From positions 930,001-994,000 of the forward strand of contig JAHGAU010000021.1 of the NCBI GenBank assembly GCA_019925105.1: DNA of 64,000 bases. Reading direction: 5' to 3'. Shown piece after piece: positions 1-13,859 of this stretch; the stretch's first letter is position 1; each line of letters starts with the position of its first letter. Source of the DNA: Niebla homalea (lineage: Eukaryota > Ascomycota > Lecanoromycetes > Lecanorales > Ramalinaceae). A model generated the notes under the pieces. It made no database searches. It was given only the letters and a program-made list of their open reading frames with translations, and was not told where the DNA came from. The translations under genes were made by a program, and so were the position numbers.

Positions 1-204
1 GATCTCAGCTGGAACTGAGTCTCAGCCTTACCGGAGCGGAGCGGCTTTACCTTGTTCCGCTGGCTTAACGCACGTACCTTTATATATGCAATACCTATAT
101 AGTTAGCTACCTACTTAAGAATAATAATATTATATACATTTTACCCTTTATATTAAGCACGTTACAATTTAATAGTAATAGCATAAGATCGCAGTAGTTA
201 TTAT

Positions 205-567
205 CATAATAAACGTATAGCCGTTATTACGAAGATCTCAGATTCAGATAACGCAGCAGACGCGACGAGCCCAGTGAATTCAACGAAAGTCTCTTTATTA
301 ACAACTTTATTACCGGTTATTATTATCTATATCGATCTAGTAGATAAACAACTAACCCGGTGAATAAAGCCGAGCCTTAAACTCGTCCTTTTTAATAGAT
401 TAAACGACGACATTATTAACCATAATACTTACGTTTACGAACGAATAATTCAAGTAACTCCTTAATTACCTTATACTTAAACCTATACTATAGCCCTTAA
501 AGATACCGCCAGAAGATCTTACCTTCGATCCTTTTATTTAAGATGTTTTTATTTTTATTAAGCTACT
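205..567 (+). pseudogene. Decayed gag-like reading frame of small LTR element copy 1
   Basis: In the frame containing ACG at 229 the sequence reads as a protein-like chain (near the start, residues resembling KISDSDNAADATSPVNSTK) and continues for roughly 120 codons. It is broken by stops that C-to-T or G-to-A change explains (a TGA, then TAAs for CAA). It sits just after the primer-binding site, where a gag gene belongs. I see no zinc knuckle or protease motif, so gag is inferred from position only. RIP makes it non-functional. Confidence 0.45.
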
Positions 568-1375
568 CCGTAATATTAATAATATTAATTTACAATATAT
601 ATATACGTATCTTAAACGCAAAGCTTAAGAATAATATAAGTTACTTAATAAAATAATAAAAATTAATATTAATATTAATATACGGCTTTAAATAAAAGAG
701 CTTAAGAAAAGATACTTATATATAATAAGTAAGGCCTTTATAATACTTTAATATAATACCCCATAAGACACCCAAATATCCTTATTACCTCTATAGTTAA
801 TTTATTAGTAAACCCGTTAATAGCGACCTAAACGGCCCGCGCGTACTTTTACTATAGTAAGATTTAAGGAAAAGGTGGACTATAAATACACCAGACCATA
901 TACCATACGTTATCTTGAAAAGCTTACTCGTCTTAATACTATTACGACCATAATATCACTTTTAACAAGCCTAATATAGCTTTAATATTAGACCTTCTAC
1001 TTTTATAATATTTACTTCTAGAGTAACTTACGGCCACCCGGCCTTACCCCTACCCCCTTACTTATGAATTCGACTTCGGTAATACCTCGGAGATTACGGT
1101 TTTAAGTAATTTAAAGCTTATAAATTCACGACTATAAACCGGGTACGTCCAAGACAATTTTTCGGGTTATGTAACTATCGATTTTTCTCGATTTTTCTCG
1201 ATTTTTTAACTTATACCTATTATTTTATATTAATACTTAATAACCACCTTATATACTCATTATTATTTATACTCGGACCTTTATATATATACTCTTTACG
1301 TCCGAGAAGCTTGTTATAATATTTTTAATAATAGATTACTCTTAGGGTAAGAGCATTTTTTTGTTGATAACAAAT

Positions 1376-1548
1376 TGTTAGGATCTCAGCTGGAGCTAAG
1401 TCTTAGCCCTACCGGAGCGGAGCGGCTTTACCTTATTCCGCTAACTTGGCGCACGCACCTTCATATATGCAATACCCACATAGTTAGCTACCTACTCAAG
1501 AATCATACATATCACATACATTTTACCCTTTATACTGAGCACGCCACA
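1376..1548 (+). repeat. Right LTR of small LTR element copy 1 (173 bp)
   Basis: TG...CA bounded direct repeat of 1-166. It keeps a near-normal base composition while the interior is AT-rich. A 61-codon open frame inside it is not a gene. Confidence 0.85.
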
Positions 1549-2491
1549 GATTATCCTTAATATAATATATTATAACCGTAATTTTTAATTCCTTTAATAT
1601 ATCAATATTAGTAAATAACGGTTAATTAAGATTATAATATATAAGAAATAACGATTTTAAAAACGAATTTCTTAGATCCTTAAAAATACGGTCCTTTTTT
1701 TGAGTAAATATAAACTTAATTTAAAATATTCTTCGCTTACGGCGTGGATTAATATATTTTAAAGTTACTTTTTTTAAATTTATAATAAAAAAAGGTTTTA
1801 CGTGCTTAAAGTAAGGTAATACGTTAAATATAAATTTTTACTTTAATATATAATTAATTTATAAAATTAGAAAAAGAGATACCCTTAATAGGTTATCCGT
1901 AACCTTGTTTTCTTTAAAATATATTTAATTTTAATATATAGTTTTCTTAACTTAAATATTTACTTTATAAAGATATCTTTATAATAATTTATATTTATAT
2001 ATTTTATAAATAGCTTATAATTTATATACATAATTAAAACCTTTTTATATTTAATATATAAGAAAGCTTCTCCTTAAATATAATAATAATTATTAATTTT
2101 TATTTATAAATATTATAATTATGTTCCGCTTTATTTATTATATATAAATTATAAATAATTAAAAAGGTATAACCGTTTTAAATTTAAGTAATATAATATC
2201 TGGCTCCGTATCCTAAAGTATTAATATATATATAAACCGGTATTTTCAGATTTTATTTAAATAAAACTTTAATTTTTATTACTATATTTTATATAAGTTA
2301 AAACGATGTATTATTTAACTCTTTTTATTTTTATTTTTTATTTCCGATTAAGCGGATAAGTAAGCGTATTATTTTTATAAAACTTTTAATTTATTTTCTT
2401 ATTATATTAATAATAGTTAAGAATCGTTTAATATTTTTTTTATTTTACGGTACGGGTTAATTAAGTATTTTTTTATATTTTTTAAGTTTAA
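1549..2491. other. RIP-degraded AT-rich DNA, no gene seen
   Basis: Long runs of A and T with isolated CG dinucleotides and very few CA or TG. No reading frame, tandem repeat or element end could be recognised. It probably is an old transposon mutated beyond recognition. Confidence 0.6.
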
Positions 2492-2496
2492 TTTAT

Positions 2497-2679
2497 TGTT
2501 ATATGCAAAGGCCATTGCCAAGACCTTTACGGGCACTAAGGCCTAAAGGGGTATAGCGGATGCCCGGTGCTTGGTGCATACTCATATTGACTCCTGTATA
2601 GCACTTATATAGATCATTATTTATATACTTACCACCCACTTTTATAGTGTATTTACTTATTACCACCTGGTATATAATA
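2497..2679 (+). repeat. Left LTR, small LTR element copy 2 (183 bp)
   Basis: Direct repeat of 3714-3896. It contains the shared AAAGGGGTATAGCGGA core that also occurs in the LTRs of copy 3. Confidence 0.88.
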
Positions 2680-3713
2680 AATAATAATAATAGTACGAGT
2701 TCTTTTACTTAATAATTAATGTAAAGAGATTACTATATTACTGCCTTCCAGTTCCTCTATTAAAATATTAAGTATAGCGTTATTTACCTCCTAATACCTA
2801 CCCTTCAGACCTATTCATTTAATACCTGAATTACTATGTCATTATTACGAGCATCCTTATTACTATTTGCCTTTTCAGCTCTTAAATTGACTTTCTTATT
2901 ATTTTAAACCCCACCTTTCTTACCAAAACTTTACCTTACTATCTACGACCTTTATATAAGATTTATACTTCTTAAGTCTCTCATTAAGTTATTACCCTTA
3001 GTTAAAGTATTACTACCACGGGTCCTTCCCACTATAATACTTAAAGATCTCTATAGCAAATTTATATTACCACCACCAGCTCCATCACTATCACCCGAGG
3101 AACCACCACTTTAACAAGAGCCTTAAGCCACTATAATCACAAGGTTACGGAGGTTTCTTACCTTTAATTTAAATATTTAACCATATTTACTTCTCTTACC
3201 CCTTATTATAATAAAAGTAGGCTTTAAGTATATACTTACGGTAAATACGGATATACTTAATAAAATAACGTATATTACTTATAAAGTTACGCTTTATAAT
3301 TAAACTAACATTATAAATTAAAAGATCCGCTTTTATTATAAGTTGACTTACGTTTATTACCGGCTTAAGTAAGCCGTATTAAAGGTTAAAACGTAAGGCT
3401 CAGATTATGAATTACGGATACTTACTCGGCTAAACCCTGGAGATCACGGATTTAAGCGATTTAACTCTTAAAAAACCCTTAAATCCACGATTATTTCCCG
3501 GGTGGATTACGGTAATTACCCGGCTTACGGTTTTTCGACTTTAACATTACTATACCTTCTTAATACGCCGCTATTACATATTGTTTTTACTTCTTTAACC
3601 TCTTTAGCGCTAAATATATTTATTCTCTAGCCCCGGAGCCGCTTTTATCTATAAGGCTATCGACCTTACCGTCGTTACGTAAACGTAACATTTTTCCTTT
3701 TTTTTAATATATT

Positions 3714-3896
3714 TATTATATATAAAGGCTATTGCCAAGACCTTTACGGGCATTAAGGCCTAAAGGGGTATAGCGGATGCCCGGTGCTTAACGTATACTT
3801 ATATTTACTCCTGCATAGCACTTACATAGATCATCATTCATATACTTACCACCCACTTTTACAGTGCATTTACTTATCACCACCTGGTGCATAACA
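3714..3896 (+). repeat. Right LTR, small LTR element copy 2 (183 bp)
   Basis: Direct repeat of 2497-2679. It ends in CA and is followed by the TTTAT target duplication. Its first bases (TATTATATAT) are the RIP-mutated form of the left LTR's TGTTATATGC. Confidence 0.88.
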
Positions 3897-3901
3897 TTTA
3901 T

Positions 3902-6799
3902 ATATCTTTTTTTATTTTATCAACTTTTTTAACATTTTAATTTTTATTATATTAAACTTAATTTTTTAAGTAATAACTTTAACTTTAATTATAGAATTTA
4001 TAGAAAAAATAATTTTTTAAGAAAATAAATTGTTCTTCCTATATTTTATATATACTTTAAGGATATTATTAAGATAAAAAATTAAATTAATAAAATTATA
4101 TTCCCTTTCAAAATTAAGGAAAAATAACTTTAAGTTTAATTTAAGGATAATTTTCAATATAATATTTATAAAGTTAATAAAAATAAATAAAAACATACGT
4201 ATTCCTTAAGGTATCTTCGTTAATTATAATTATTTAATATTTAATATATTAAAAATAAGATAGTATTAATTATTAAAGTATACTTTTATTACTTAATAAT
4301 TATACTTTATATTTATTTAAAAAAAGTTTTATATAATAAAATCATTAATAAATTATATATACTTTTTATTAACTTTATAGAAAATATAAATAATATTTTA
4401 TATATAAAGTAATAATTAAATATAAATTATAATTTAATTTTACCTTCTTTTTCTATAAGTATAAGGAATATGTTCTATATGTTTATTTATTTATTTATAT
4501 TTAACTTAATTCTTTATTATATAATTATCTTAAATTATAATTCCTTATTATTTAATAACCTTTTAATAATAAACTTATATAACTTAATTTTTAATCTTAA
4601 TATTACTTTATATAAAAATAAATCTATTATTCAAATCTCATATCATTTTTTTACGTTTATATCTTTATATATTTATAATACTTAAAGTATTTTAAGTTAT
4701 ACTTAATTATTTAGAATAATAATATTATTTAATATAATATTTTCTTTTTTATTTATATTTATAGTTTTTTTATATAATATTAAAATATTAATCTTTTTTA
4801 TTATTTTTTTATTTATTAAGAATATAATTCGAATTTACGGTAATTTTGTTTTAATATTAACTTTTTTATTTTATAATTTTAAAAAAAATAATTTTATTAT
4901 TTTATATATATATCTTAAGTATATTTACTAGGTATTATATTTATATTTTAATAATCCTTAATAAGTTATTAGGTTATTAGGTTATTTAATTTTTAAAATT
5001 ATATTTTTTATAATAAATGAATAGATTTTATTATTTTTATTTTTTATTTACTTCATCTTTTTCTTTACATTACCTTAATATATAGTTTTCTCTTCTTCTT
5101 ATTGGCTTCTTTAAGTTATTAATTACTTTTTGATATATATAATTATCCGTTTTCATTATTATAAGTATTATTAATTTAATTAATATTGCCTTTTCTTTAT
5201 ATATTATAAACTATTTATATTATTTAATGTTATGTTACGTAATTAATAATAACTCTAAGTATTATATTATTTTCTTATTTAATTTATTAAATATTATATT
5301 TATAAATTTAATTATCATCTATTTTTATCTGACAAGTTATTATTAATATAAAATAAGGTTTATTCTAGGTTTTAAATTATTATTTATATTATTTATAACA
5401 CCTTTATAAGCTTTTTTATTGTTTTTTAATTTTCCCGAGCTTCTTTATTGTTTTTTAAGTATTCTTATTATTATTATATCTTTTCTAATTCCTTTAAACC
5501 TTTACTTAATCGTTTCTATTTACTTTTTACTTAATTTATTTATTTTATTTTATTTTACCGCTTTAACTTTCTTTTATTTTTTTTATTTATTCTGATTATC
5601 TTTTATATATTTTTATTTCTCTTTGAATATATAAATATACCTTCCTTTTCTTATTAATTAATCGTTAAAATATATACTTTTAAAGTTAACTTTATTCTTT
5701 AAACCTTTTCTTTTTCTTATAGTTTATTAATTTTTATTAATTTTCAATTTTTTAATTTAATTTAAGCTTTTTTTCTTTTTTTCTTAATTTTATATTTTAA
5801 TAAGTTTATTTTAATTTCTTCCTTTAATATCGGTATATTTCTGTAATATAACTTTTTGAAAATAAATTTCAAAATATTTTATTTAAGAAACGTACTTACG
5901 GTTTAAGTAATCAAATATTTTCTTTATAAATAATATCCTTAATTTTTAATATCTTTATTTAAATTTTAAAGTTAATTATAATTAATTGTAACTATAAAAA
6001 TGCTAATGAGATATTAATTACGTTTTTTAATATATATTTTATTATTTTATTTATTATATTTTCCTGTTTTTTAAATTTCATATCCTTTCGGTTTAAATTA
6101 TATATAATATAAAATATACGTTTATAATAATTTAAGATAAAATAAATTTTTTAAGATAATATTTTAATATTATTTACGGCTTATTTAATAAAATTATTAA
6201 AATTTAATTTTAAGAATTCTTAATTCCATAGTTTTTAAGAATTCTTTATATTTTCCTTTATAATGTTATTTGTTGCTTTATTTATAAGTAAAACTTTAAT
6301 CTTTAATTACTTTATTTAATATATTACGTTTCCCTTAAACTTTATATTTATTACGTTTATTTATTAATTAAAAAGTATTTTCTTTATTTCTTTTTATATA
6401 TTATAGATCTATTTTTATATATTTTTTTATTTATTTATTTTATTTATTTCATTCTCTTAATTTATAAATAAAGTTTTAATCTTAAATTATATTATAATTC
6501 TTTATTATTAAATTTCCGATAATTTTGTGATTATTAATAATTCTTAAATCTTCTTTTTATTTACTCCGTAATAAAATTAATAAAATGTATTAAAATAATC
6601 TTTAAAAGTTGGAATTATTAATAATATCATTAAATCTTCTTTTATATTTAACTTTATTATTATTAAAAAATACCTAAAACTATCCAAGTACCTTTTTTAT
6701 TTTTATATATTAATTAATTCCCCTTTAAATTTAAATGATTAAGGGATTCTTAATAATGTTTTATTACTCCGTAAATAAAAGCTAATAAAATGTATTATT
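3902..6799. other. Extremely AT-rich RIP-degraded stretch, no gene seen
   Basis: Mostly TTTATTTATT-type sequence with few C or G bases. A 71-codon open frame at 4470-4685 is low-complexity (Ile, Leu, Asn, Tyr) and is expected by chance in such DNA. No element ends were found. Confidence 0.6.
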
Positions 6800-6812
6800 A
6801 AATAATCTTTAA

Positions 6813-7020
6813 CCGTACGAATGGATTACCACTCTCTGGACGGCCGTGGACGCTCTCTATCCTTTAGGATGAGAGCAGAGGCTGGGTGGACACCGATTTT
6901 TTAGTCTTAACGTTACAGATATCAGTTTACGGTTACCAGTAAGGTTTAAAGGCCTACTATTAAGGAACGCCGGAATTAGATTAGCTAGATCCGTAGTATA
7001 AATCAATCAATCAATCAATC
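6813..7020 (+). mobile_element. 5'-truncated LINE 3' end, 208 bp
   Basis: The end reads GGAACGCCGGAATTAG ... followed by (TCAA)n, the 3' terminus shared by all LINE copies in this window. The insert lies between 13-bp target duplications AAATAATCTTTAA (6800-6812 and 7021-7033), the hallmark of target-primed reverse transcription. The 5' part (6813-6895) is GC-normal and little mutated by RIP, unlike the DNA around it. Confidence 0.85.
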
Positions 7021-7033
7021 AAATAATCTTTAA

Positions 7034-8875
7034 TAATATTTATAATTATTAATAAATACGGGATGGTCCCGTAACTTATATAAATTTACTTTAATTTTCT
7101 TTATTCTTTATTTAATATAAAATAAAAGGATATATATTTTTTTTGGTAAAGGAAATAAAACAATAATAAAGGGAATAATAATATTATGATTAATTTCTTA
7201 CTTAATATAATAATACCTGGCTTTCTTTTTTTCTAATTTAAGGGTATTAAAATATATATAAAATAAAATATATTATTATTAACATATTATTAATATTAAT
7301 AAGGGTGTTAATATGAAAGGGGTTTACGGTTACTCCGAGTAACTATACTTTATTTTTATTTTTAATTTTTTTTAAAAAGAAAGGGTTAAGTTAATATACA
7401 ATTATATAACGTTAATAAAGGTCTTTCTGGTCTCTTAAGTTATTATATAAATATATATAAGTTATATTTTACTATAAGTTTATATTTTCTTTTAATTTAA
7501 AGTAGGTTTTTATAAGTTTATTTTAATCTTTTCTGTTTTTAATATAAGAAAATTTTAAGGAGGGTACCGTTAAATTAAATAAGTTCTAAGTCGGTAACTG
7601 TTATAAGTTATTATCGGTATTCTTAATATATACATGATATAATTATTATTATAAATATATTAATTTTTATTCTTTCCTATTAATTCTCTTAATTAATCTT
7701 ATTACTTATTTCTTTTTACTATTTATTCTTTTAATTTATTCTTTAGTTTTTCGATTCCTAATGATTTAATTTATAACTTAAAATAAAGAGTTTATTACGT
7801 CCGGTTAACGTATTATATAATTCATAGTTATTTCCTAGGAATTTTAAAGACCGGTTTAGATTTCCGTAAGTAATTTAAAACCTAATTATTATTTAAAAAA
7901 CTTTTAGCTTAATAATTTACGTTTTAATAAGAACTATTTCTTTAAAAGGTATATATACTTATTTAAGCCTTATTAAGGAATTTGATTTTTATAATCCTTA
8001 TTATTAAAATATACGGTTTAATTCGGTTACTTTAATAATTATTAAAGAATCTCATATATTTATTAATATTAAGGTACCCGGAATTATTTAATAAGATTTA
8101 AAAGATCGCTTACCCAATATAGGATAATCTTTAAGATTATCACCATATCTTTAAGGAACATAAGAATATATGTGATACTTTAAATTAAATTAAAGGAGTT
8201 TTACTTATAATATACGGTTTAATAGTTTAAAAGTTTAATCGCTTAAAATAATTTAATAAAACTTATAACTCGGTTAAGTTCGGTTATTCGGATTAACTTA
8301 ACGAGTTTTGTATTCTAGTTATTATAATCGTTAATTATTAAATAGTAATTTTACGTTATTTAAGGTAATTAATTTTTTCCAATTTTTTTTTCTTTAATTA
8401 CTTTAATTTCTTTTATTTTAAGAAAACCGCTTATATTAATTTAGAAGTTATATTTTCTTTAGTACTAATTTAAAATATCCGGTAATATATACGATTGTTT
8501 TCTAATTAAGGTTTAAGCTTATTATTAATATAAAAATATTATTATATTTTTATAATTAAAGCGCTTTATAAAAGCTATCGTTTCTTTTTACTTTTTAAAT
8601 CTTAATGGTTAATAGTTGATTAATAAATATTAATAATACTTTACTGATACGTATAAATAGGGTCCCCGTATTAATCGGGGGTAGCAATAAGGATATCCGA
8701 ATAAGGGTGCTTAAAAGGGGTTATTTAAATATTCTTACTTTTTCGATTTTAATGTTTATTTAATAAATAAGTAATAATTAAGAATATTCTATGGATATAT
8801 ATAAATCCATAATTTATTACTTTTATTATATATATATAATATAGTAATAATAAATTTATTATAATATCTTTAATA
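7034..8875. other. RIP-degraded AT-rich DNA, no gene seen
   Basis: No open frame, LTR pair or inverted repeat recognised. CG dinucleotides persist while CA/TG are rare, so this is probably ancient transposon sequence. Confidence 0.55.
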
Positions 8876-8880
8876 CTTTT

Positions 8881-9026
8881 TATTAGTGTATGGACCAAAA
8901 AGTGTAATAATATATAAATGATGATTCTACCTGAAGGATGGGAGCATTATAAGGATGCCTGTCCTCTACGTATAAAGGGTATCCTATACCTATTAATGCT
9001 CCTATATATATATACTATACTTAATA
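8881..9026 (-). repeat. 3' LTR of the 5.8-kb minus-strand element (146 bp)
   Basis: Direct repeat of 14511-14656, including the well-preserved core GGATGCCTGTCCTCTACG at about 8954-8971. Confidence 0.85.
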
Positions 9027-10571
9027 AATACCATTAAAAGAAAAAAGGCTATTACTTATAATAGCGTTTACCCCAATATATTAATATAAATATTAATATT
9101 TAATAATATATTATATTATTTATATCCTATGTTTTTATGTTAAAATTTTATTTAATTTTACGGGGGCGGCCGCGATTACGCTTAAAATAAAACATATAAA
9201 GAATATTAATAAACGATAAAGGTATTACTTTAATAAGCGCCAGTAATCGCAATAAAATAAGTTTATTATAACGGATAATAATAACGTTATTAAATTTAAA
9301 ATACGTAATATAGAATTCACGTAATAAGTTTAAGTATAATTTTAATAATAAAAGCTTATTATTATATTTTATACCTTAAATAATTTATTTAATTAAATAT
9401 TTATTGTTTTTTTCTTTATAAATAATTCTTTTAATAATATATTCTTCTTTATTTTCGGAATCGGCTTCGAAAATAAATAATACGTTACGGTTAAGTTATT
9501 TATTAAAAGGGTTTTTATTAAATTATTAATTAACTTTAATATATTAATTAAAATAATTAATATTATCTTTATATTAATAAATAATTTAAGCTTATATATA
9601 AAATAATTAATTTTCTTAATAATAATAAAAAATCCGGTATATTATTAATATAACTTATAATTTTCAATACCGGGGATATTATATTTATAATATAACTTTA
9701 AATAAATTAAATTATTAATATTAAATTAAATTAATTTATAATTTTAATTATACCGGAATTTAACTATTATTTACGTAAATTTTAATAAGTCTTATGTTTT
9801 TCTACGATTCTATAATTAAAGTATATTATATTTAAGAATTGGAAAGGTTATTAAAAGGTTTAAGGGGTTACGGATATTTATATTATAATAAATTTTATTC
9901 GGAATAAATTTAATTAATACTAACTTTAAATTATTTAAAATATTTTAAATATATAAAATAATATTTATTTAATTATAATCCGGATATATAATTATAAAGT
10001 AACGTAATACGATTTCGACCGTTTAATTAATCCTTTTTAATTAATTATTAATTTAATAATAATATATATTAAACGTAAAAATATAAATATCTATTTTTTT
10101 TAAATATAAATTTCTAAAATACGGAAATAAATTTATGATTTTTTTTTAATATAATATTAAAAAGAATTTTTTATCCTTATTTTATTAATTCGGTTAATAA
10201 TAATTTTACTTAATTATTAACCTTAAATTTAATATTACCGGGGAATAAGAATACCGGCTTAAAGAACTTATCAGTAACGGTAAAAAGTATATCGCAATTA
10301 TATTAATTTAATAAAGCGATAATAAAGTTTATATAAATTATATAGAAAATAATTAACGGATTTAAAATTAATTAAAGTAATTTATAAGGTATATATTTCT
10401 TAATTTAATTTAAGTTATACTTAAGGCAATACGTAATATATTTCCGTAACTATTTATTTAACCCGAATAAATATATTAAGTTCATTAATTTATTATAGGA
10501 TCGGTTAAAGTTATTATATAATAAACTATTATATACTTATTGAAAGATTGCCTTCTTAAGTTTATTAAATA

Positions 10572-10735
10572 TATACAATCGTGGTGGATGGTTGGCGGAT
10601 TCTAGGTTGTAGATGAGGCCGTCCTCCAACGAATAACTGAAAATAATTATGTTATCCACGAATACTCGCGTAAAATCTCGTACTGAACGTAGCATATTAT
10701 CTATTTACCTTTATATATATAGAGGACTGCCTTTA
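10572..10735. other. GC-normal island inside the 5.8-kb LTR element
   Basis: This stretch (for example CGTGGTGGATGGTTGGCGG at about 10580-10598) has ordinary base composition and intact CA/TG dinucleotides in the middle of heavily RIP-mutated DNA. It looks like a later short insertion. I found no clear terminal repeats. Short flanking ATATATA on both sides could be a target duplication but is uninformative in AT-rich DNA. Confidence 0.4.
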
Positions 10736-13700
10736 AAACCCATTAATATAACTGAAGATTCCTTTTAACCCCTATAAGAGATAATATAGAGTTTATACCG
10801 ATCGGATTTGTATACAAGAAATTAATAAAAATAATTACGGGTATTAATTACGGTAATATATTCGTAATTTATAATTAAAGAAATTATTTCTTACTATAAT
10901 AATAATAAATATAAATCGGAAATTAAAATTTTATTAAGTAATTAAATATAGATTATAATACGGCTTTTACGTCCGTTTAAAATATTATATTAAACGATAA
11001 AAGTAAAATATAAAAATTCCGTAAATTATATAAATTAATATAATTTACTTTTATTATATATTTTATTTAAAGTTTAATTTATAATCTTTTAATTTTTACG
11101 CTTAATATTATATACTTTTTAAGTTTAATAATTATATTAAGTTAAAAATTAATAAGTATATATTAATTTTTTAAAATATTAATTATAATATTATTATCTT
11201 TAAAAATATTATTAAATTCTTTAACAATATTATTTAATTAAACTTACGTATTTCCGTTATACATATAAATCTTAACGCCGTTAAATAAAATTTACTCCTT
11301 ATAATTATTAATTTATAATAACCGGTCTAAGTAAATCTTTAAATAACCAAAAGTTATAAAGATTATTCCGGAGAATATAAAGATTAATATTATTATTATA
11401 GTAACTTTATAAATTTTTAACTTAGATTTTTAAGTTCTTTATCCGTAAGTAACGAATGGTATTAATAAACTTAAAATTATTATATAATAAAATTACGGGA
11501 ATAAATTATATAAAATTTTAAATCTTATTTTACATAATAAGTTAATTTTTTAATTAATATCGTTTTTAATTTAAACGATTAATATTTTTAAGTTAACGAT
11601 ATATATAAATACGTTATTTCGGAATTTAAGATTATAAAACGGTATTAATTATGGTTTAAAGATAAAATCCTAAGACTTTAATAATTCTTTTAAAATCTTT
11701 TTTTTTAATATATAATTAACATTTATACCGTATTATAAGTTAAGATTTAAGTTTATTACTTTACGTAAATTATACGTTATAGTTATACTATTTCCTTTAT
11801 AAAGGTAATTACCTTAATGTTTATATTTTTATAAGTATTAATAATATATTTTTAATTATTAAAATTAATTATTATTTTATTAAGAATTATAATATCGGTA
11901 ATAATTAAAATATTAATAAATAAATTATATATTAAATAAATTTTAATTGCGATTTTTTTTAAGGTAAGTATTATATTCTTTTCCCTTAAAAAGAATAAAT
12001 TAAGTATTATAAATTTATTAATAATTAACTTAAAATTATTAACGTTTATAACCGGAATTAACTTAAGTAATTTCTGGATTTTAAAATTTAAATCTAGAAT
12101 TTAAGAGAATATAATATTGTAATTAATAATTATAATAAGGTAACCGTTATTTATATAGAAGTTTATTATAGATAAATTAAGGGTAAATTAGACTTTACTT
12201 ATAGTATATTAATATACCTTAAAAGTAAAATTTATAAAATACGCGCTCCTTATTATAATAAAATTAATAATTATAAATATTACGTTATTAATTTATTAAG
12301 CTTACGTATATTAATTATTAACGGATTAAATCCGTTAATTTAATAAAAAGGCCTTAAGAATATTTAAGTTTATTTCTTCTGATTTTTAATAATTATATTT
12401 AAAATAAATAAAAAGTTTATTTTACAATAAGTACTTTAATATATATTTAATATATTAATAACGTACGGGGAATTAATATATAAAATATATTTTTTTTATA
12501 ATAAAATTATTATTATCTTAAGATCCTTTTAATTCTTCTTTATTAAGTAACGTATTTTCCTTTTTTTTATCCTTAAGTATAAAGGCTTAATTAATCCTTT
12601 ATTTTATACGGTATATTTAATATTTAAAATTAAACCTTCTTTTTAAGGGCTTTAATTTTCTTTAGTTTAACGTTAATATTTTCTTTTATAACGTTAAGAA
12701 TAATTATTATTATCCTTTTTCTTAAGGGCGTATATCGTAAGCTTTATTTTATCTATATATTTAAAAAGATAACGTTAATAATTAAAAAAAAAAAGATTAA
12801 TTTTTAAATTTTATATAAAATTCTAATTACCTTAAAATAACGTATCCGTTCTACGATTTTACGGATATATCTATAAAGGTACGTAATACTTAATAACGTA
12901 AACTTATTAATTATATTTAAATTTATTTATAAGCTTAAAATAATTATTAATAATAATAATTATATTTAATAATTATAAATCCCGTTAAAATTTTAAGTTT
13001 AATCCGCCGTAAATAAGTATAAATTAATTTTAAATATTATTAAAATTTAATATACGCGTAGCCCGTAAAATAGTTTATATATATTTATAAAGCTCCCGGT
13101 TCTGAAAAATATTATTTATAATATACTTTTTAATAATTAAAATATTTAAGCCGACTTATTAAGGTAACTTAAATTTAACGATAATTTAAAAAGTTTATTT
13201 AATTAAATTATTATTATATTTAATAAATCATTTCTTAATATTTAATAACTCTATAATATATTATTTTAAAGTAATATTTCTTAAGTATAATTATAAATTA
13301 TTCCGTAATAATTATATATTTATTATTTAAGTAATATCCTTTAATTAATTAATAAAAATATATATATCCCGGAAAAAGGTATATTTCCCGGAATACTTAA
13401 TTATAAGAGCTATATCGGAAAACTTATTTTCATAGAAAAAGTTGAAAAATCCGACGTTACCGGGATTAAAATTTATTAATCGGTTTAACTATAAGTTTCT
13501 TATTAATTATATTATATTATTAAAAGGAGGGAATAAATTATCGCCGGGATTATTTTATTATTAATTTTATATAATAACGGAAATTAATTCTTAAATTATA
13601 CCTTATAGTTATATTATTTATTTTTCGGTAAAATTTATTATTTTTAATTAATTAAGCGGATTAATAGGTTAAGTAAAAATTATTTCTTTAATAAAAATAC

Positions 13701-13859
13701 CTTTTATTTAATATAATAAATTTAAATTTAATAAACTTAAGTTTAATATATTAAATTTATTAAACTCGGATTCCGGTTTAATACTTAAAGTTAAAGGGAA
13801 CGTTATAATATTAACGTTAATATAAAAGGTAAATCTAATAACTATTATAATAATAAAAA

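Larger units (their letters stand above)
1..1548 (+). mobile_element. Small LTR retroelement (copy 1), left end cut by window
   Basis: The first 166 bases match 1382-1548 almost base for base, apart from RIP-type C/T and G/A changes and one small indel. This is a pair of LTRs bounding about 1.2 kb. The right LTR starts TGTTAGGATC at 1376 and ends CACGCCACA at 1548, the usual TG...CA ends. The left LTR lacks only its first six bases, which lie outside the window, so its target duplication cannot be tested. A TGG-type primer-binding site (RIP-mutated TAATAGTAATAGC) follows the left LTR at 170-182, as in the three other small elements here. A 6-bp stem (CTCTTA/TAAGAG) followed by a T-run sits just before the right LTR. 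The internal part holds a decayed gag-like frame and no recognisable reverse transcriptase or integrase, so it looks non-autonomous. Confidence 0.8.
2497..3896 (+). mobile_element. Small LTR retroelement (copy 2), complete, 1.4 kb
   Basis: Two 183-bp LTRs (2497-2679 and 3714-3896) differ almost only by RIP-type transitions. The element is flanked by a perfect 5-bp target duplication TTTAT (2492-2496 and 3897-3901). The left LTR starts TGTTATATGC and the right one ends ATAACA. A primer-binding site resembling those of the other small elements follows the left LTR (2680-2696). A hairpin GTTACG-TAAA-CGTAAC plus a T-run lies just upstream of the right LTR. The interior (2680-3713) carries the conserved ATCACGGATTTAAGCGATTT block (3432-3451) found in copies 3 and 4. 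No pol domain is visible, so it must have depended on another element for transposition. Confidence 0.88.

Noticed and set aside
6961..7033. Repeated TCAA units as a CRISPR array or microsatellite locus
   Set aside because: They are the 3' tail of LINEs, always after the same CGCCGGAATTAGC sequence and always before a target duplication.
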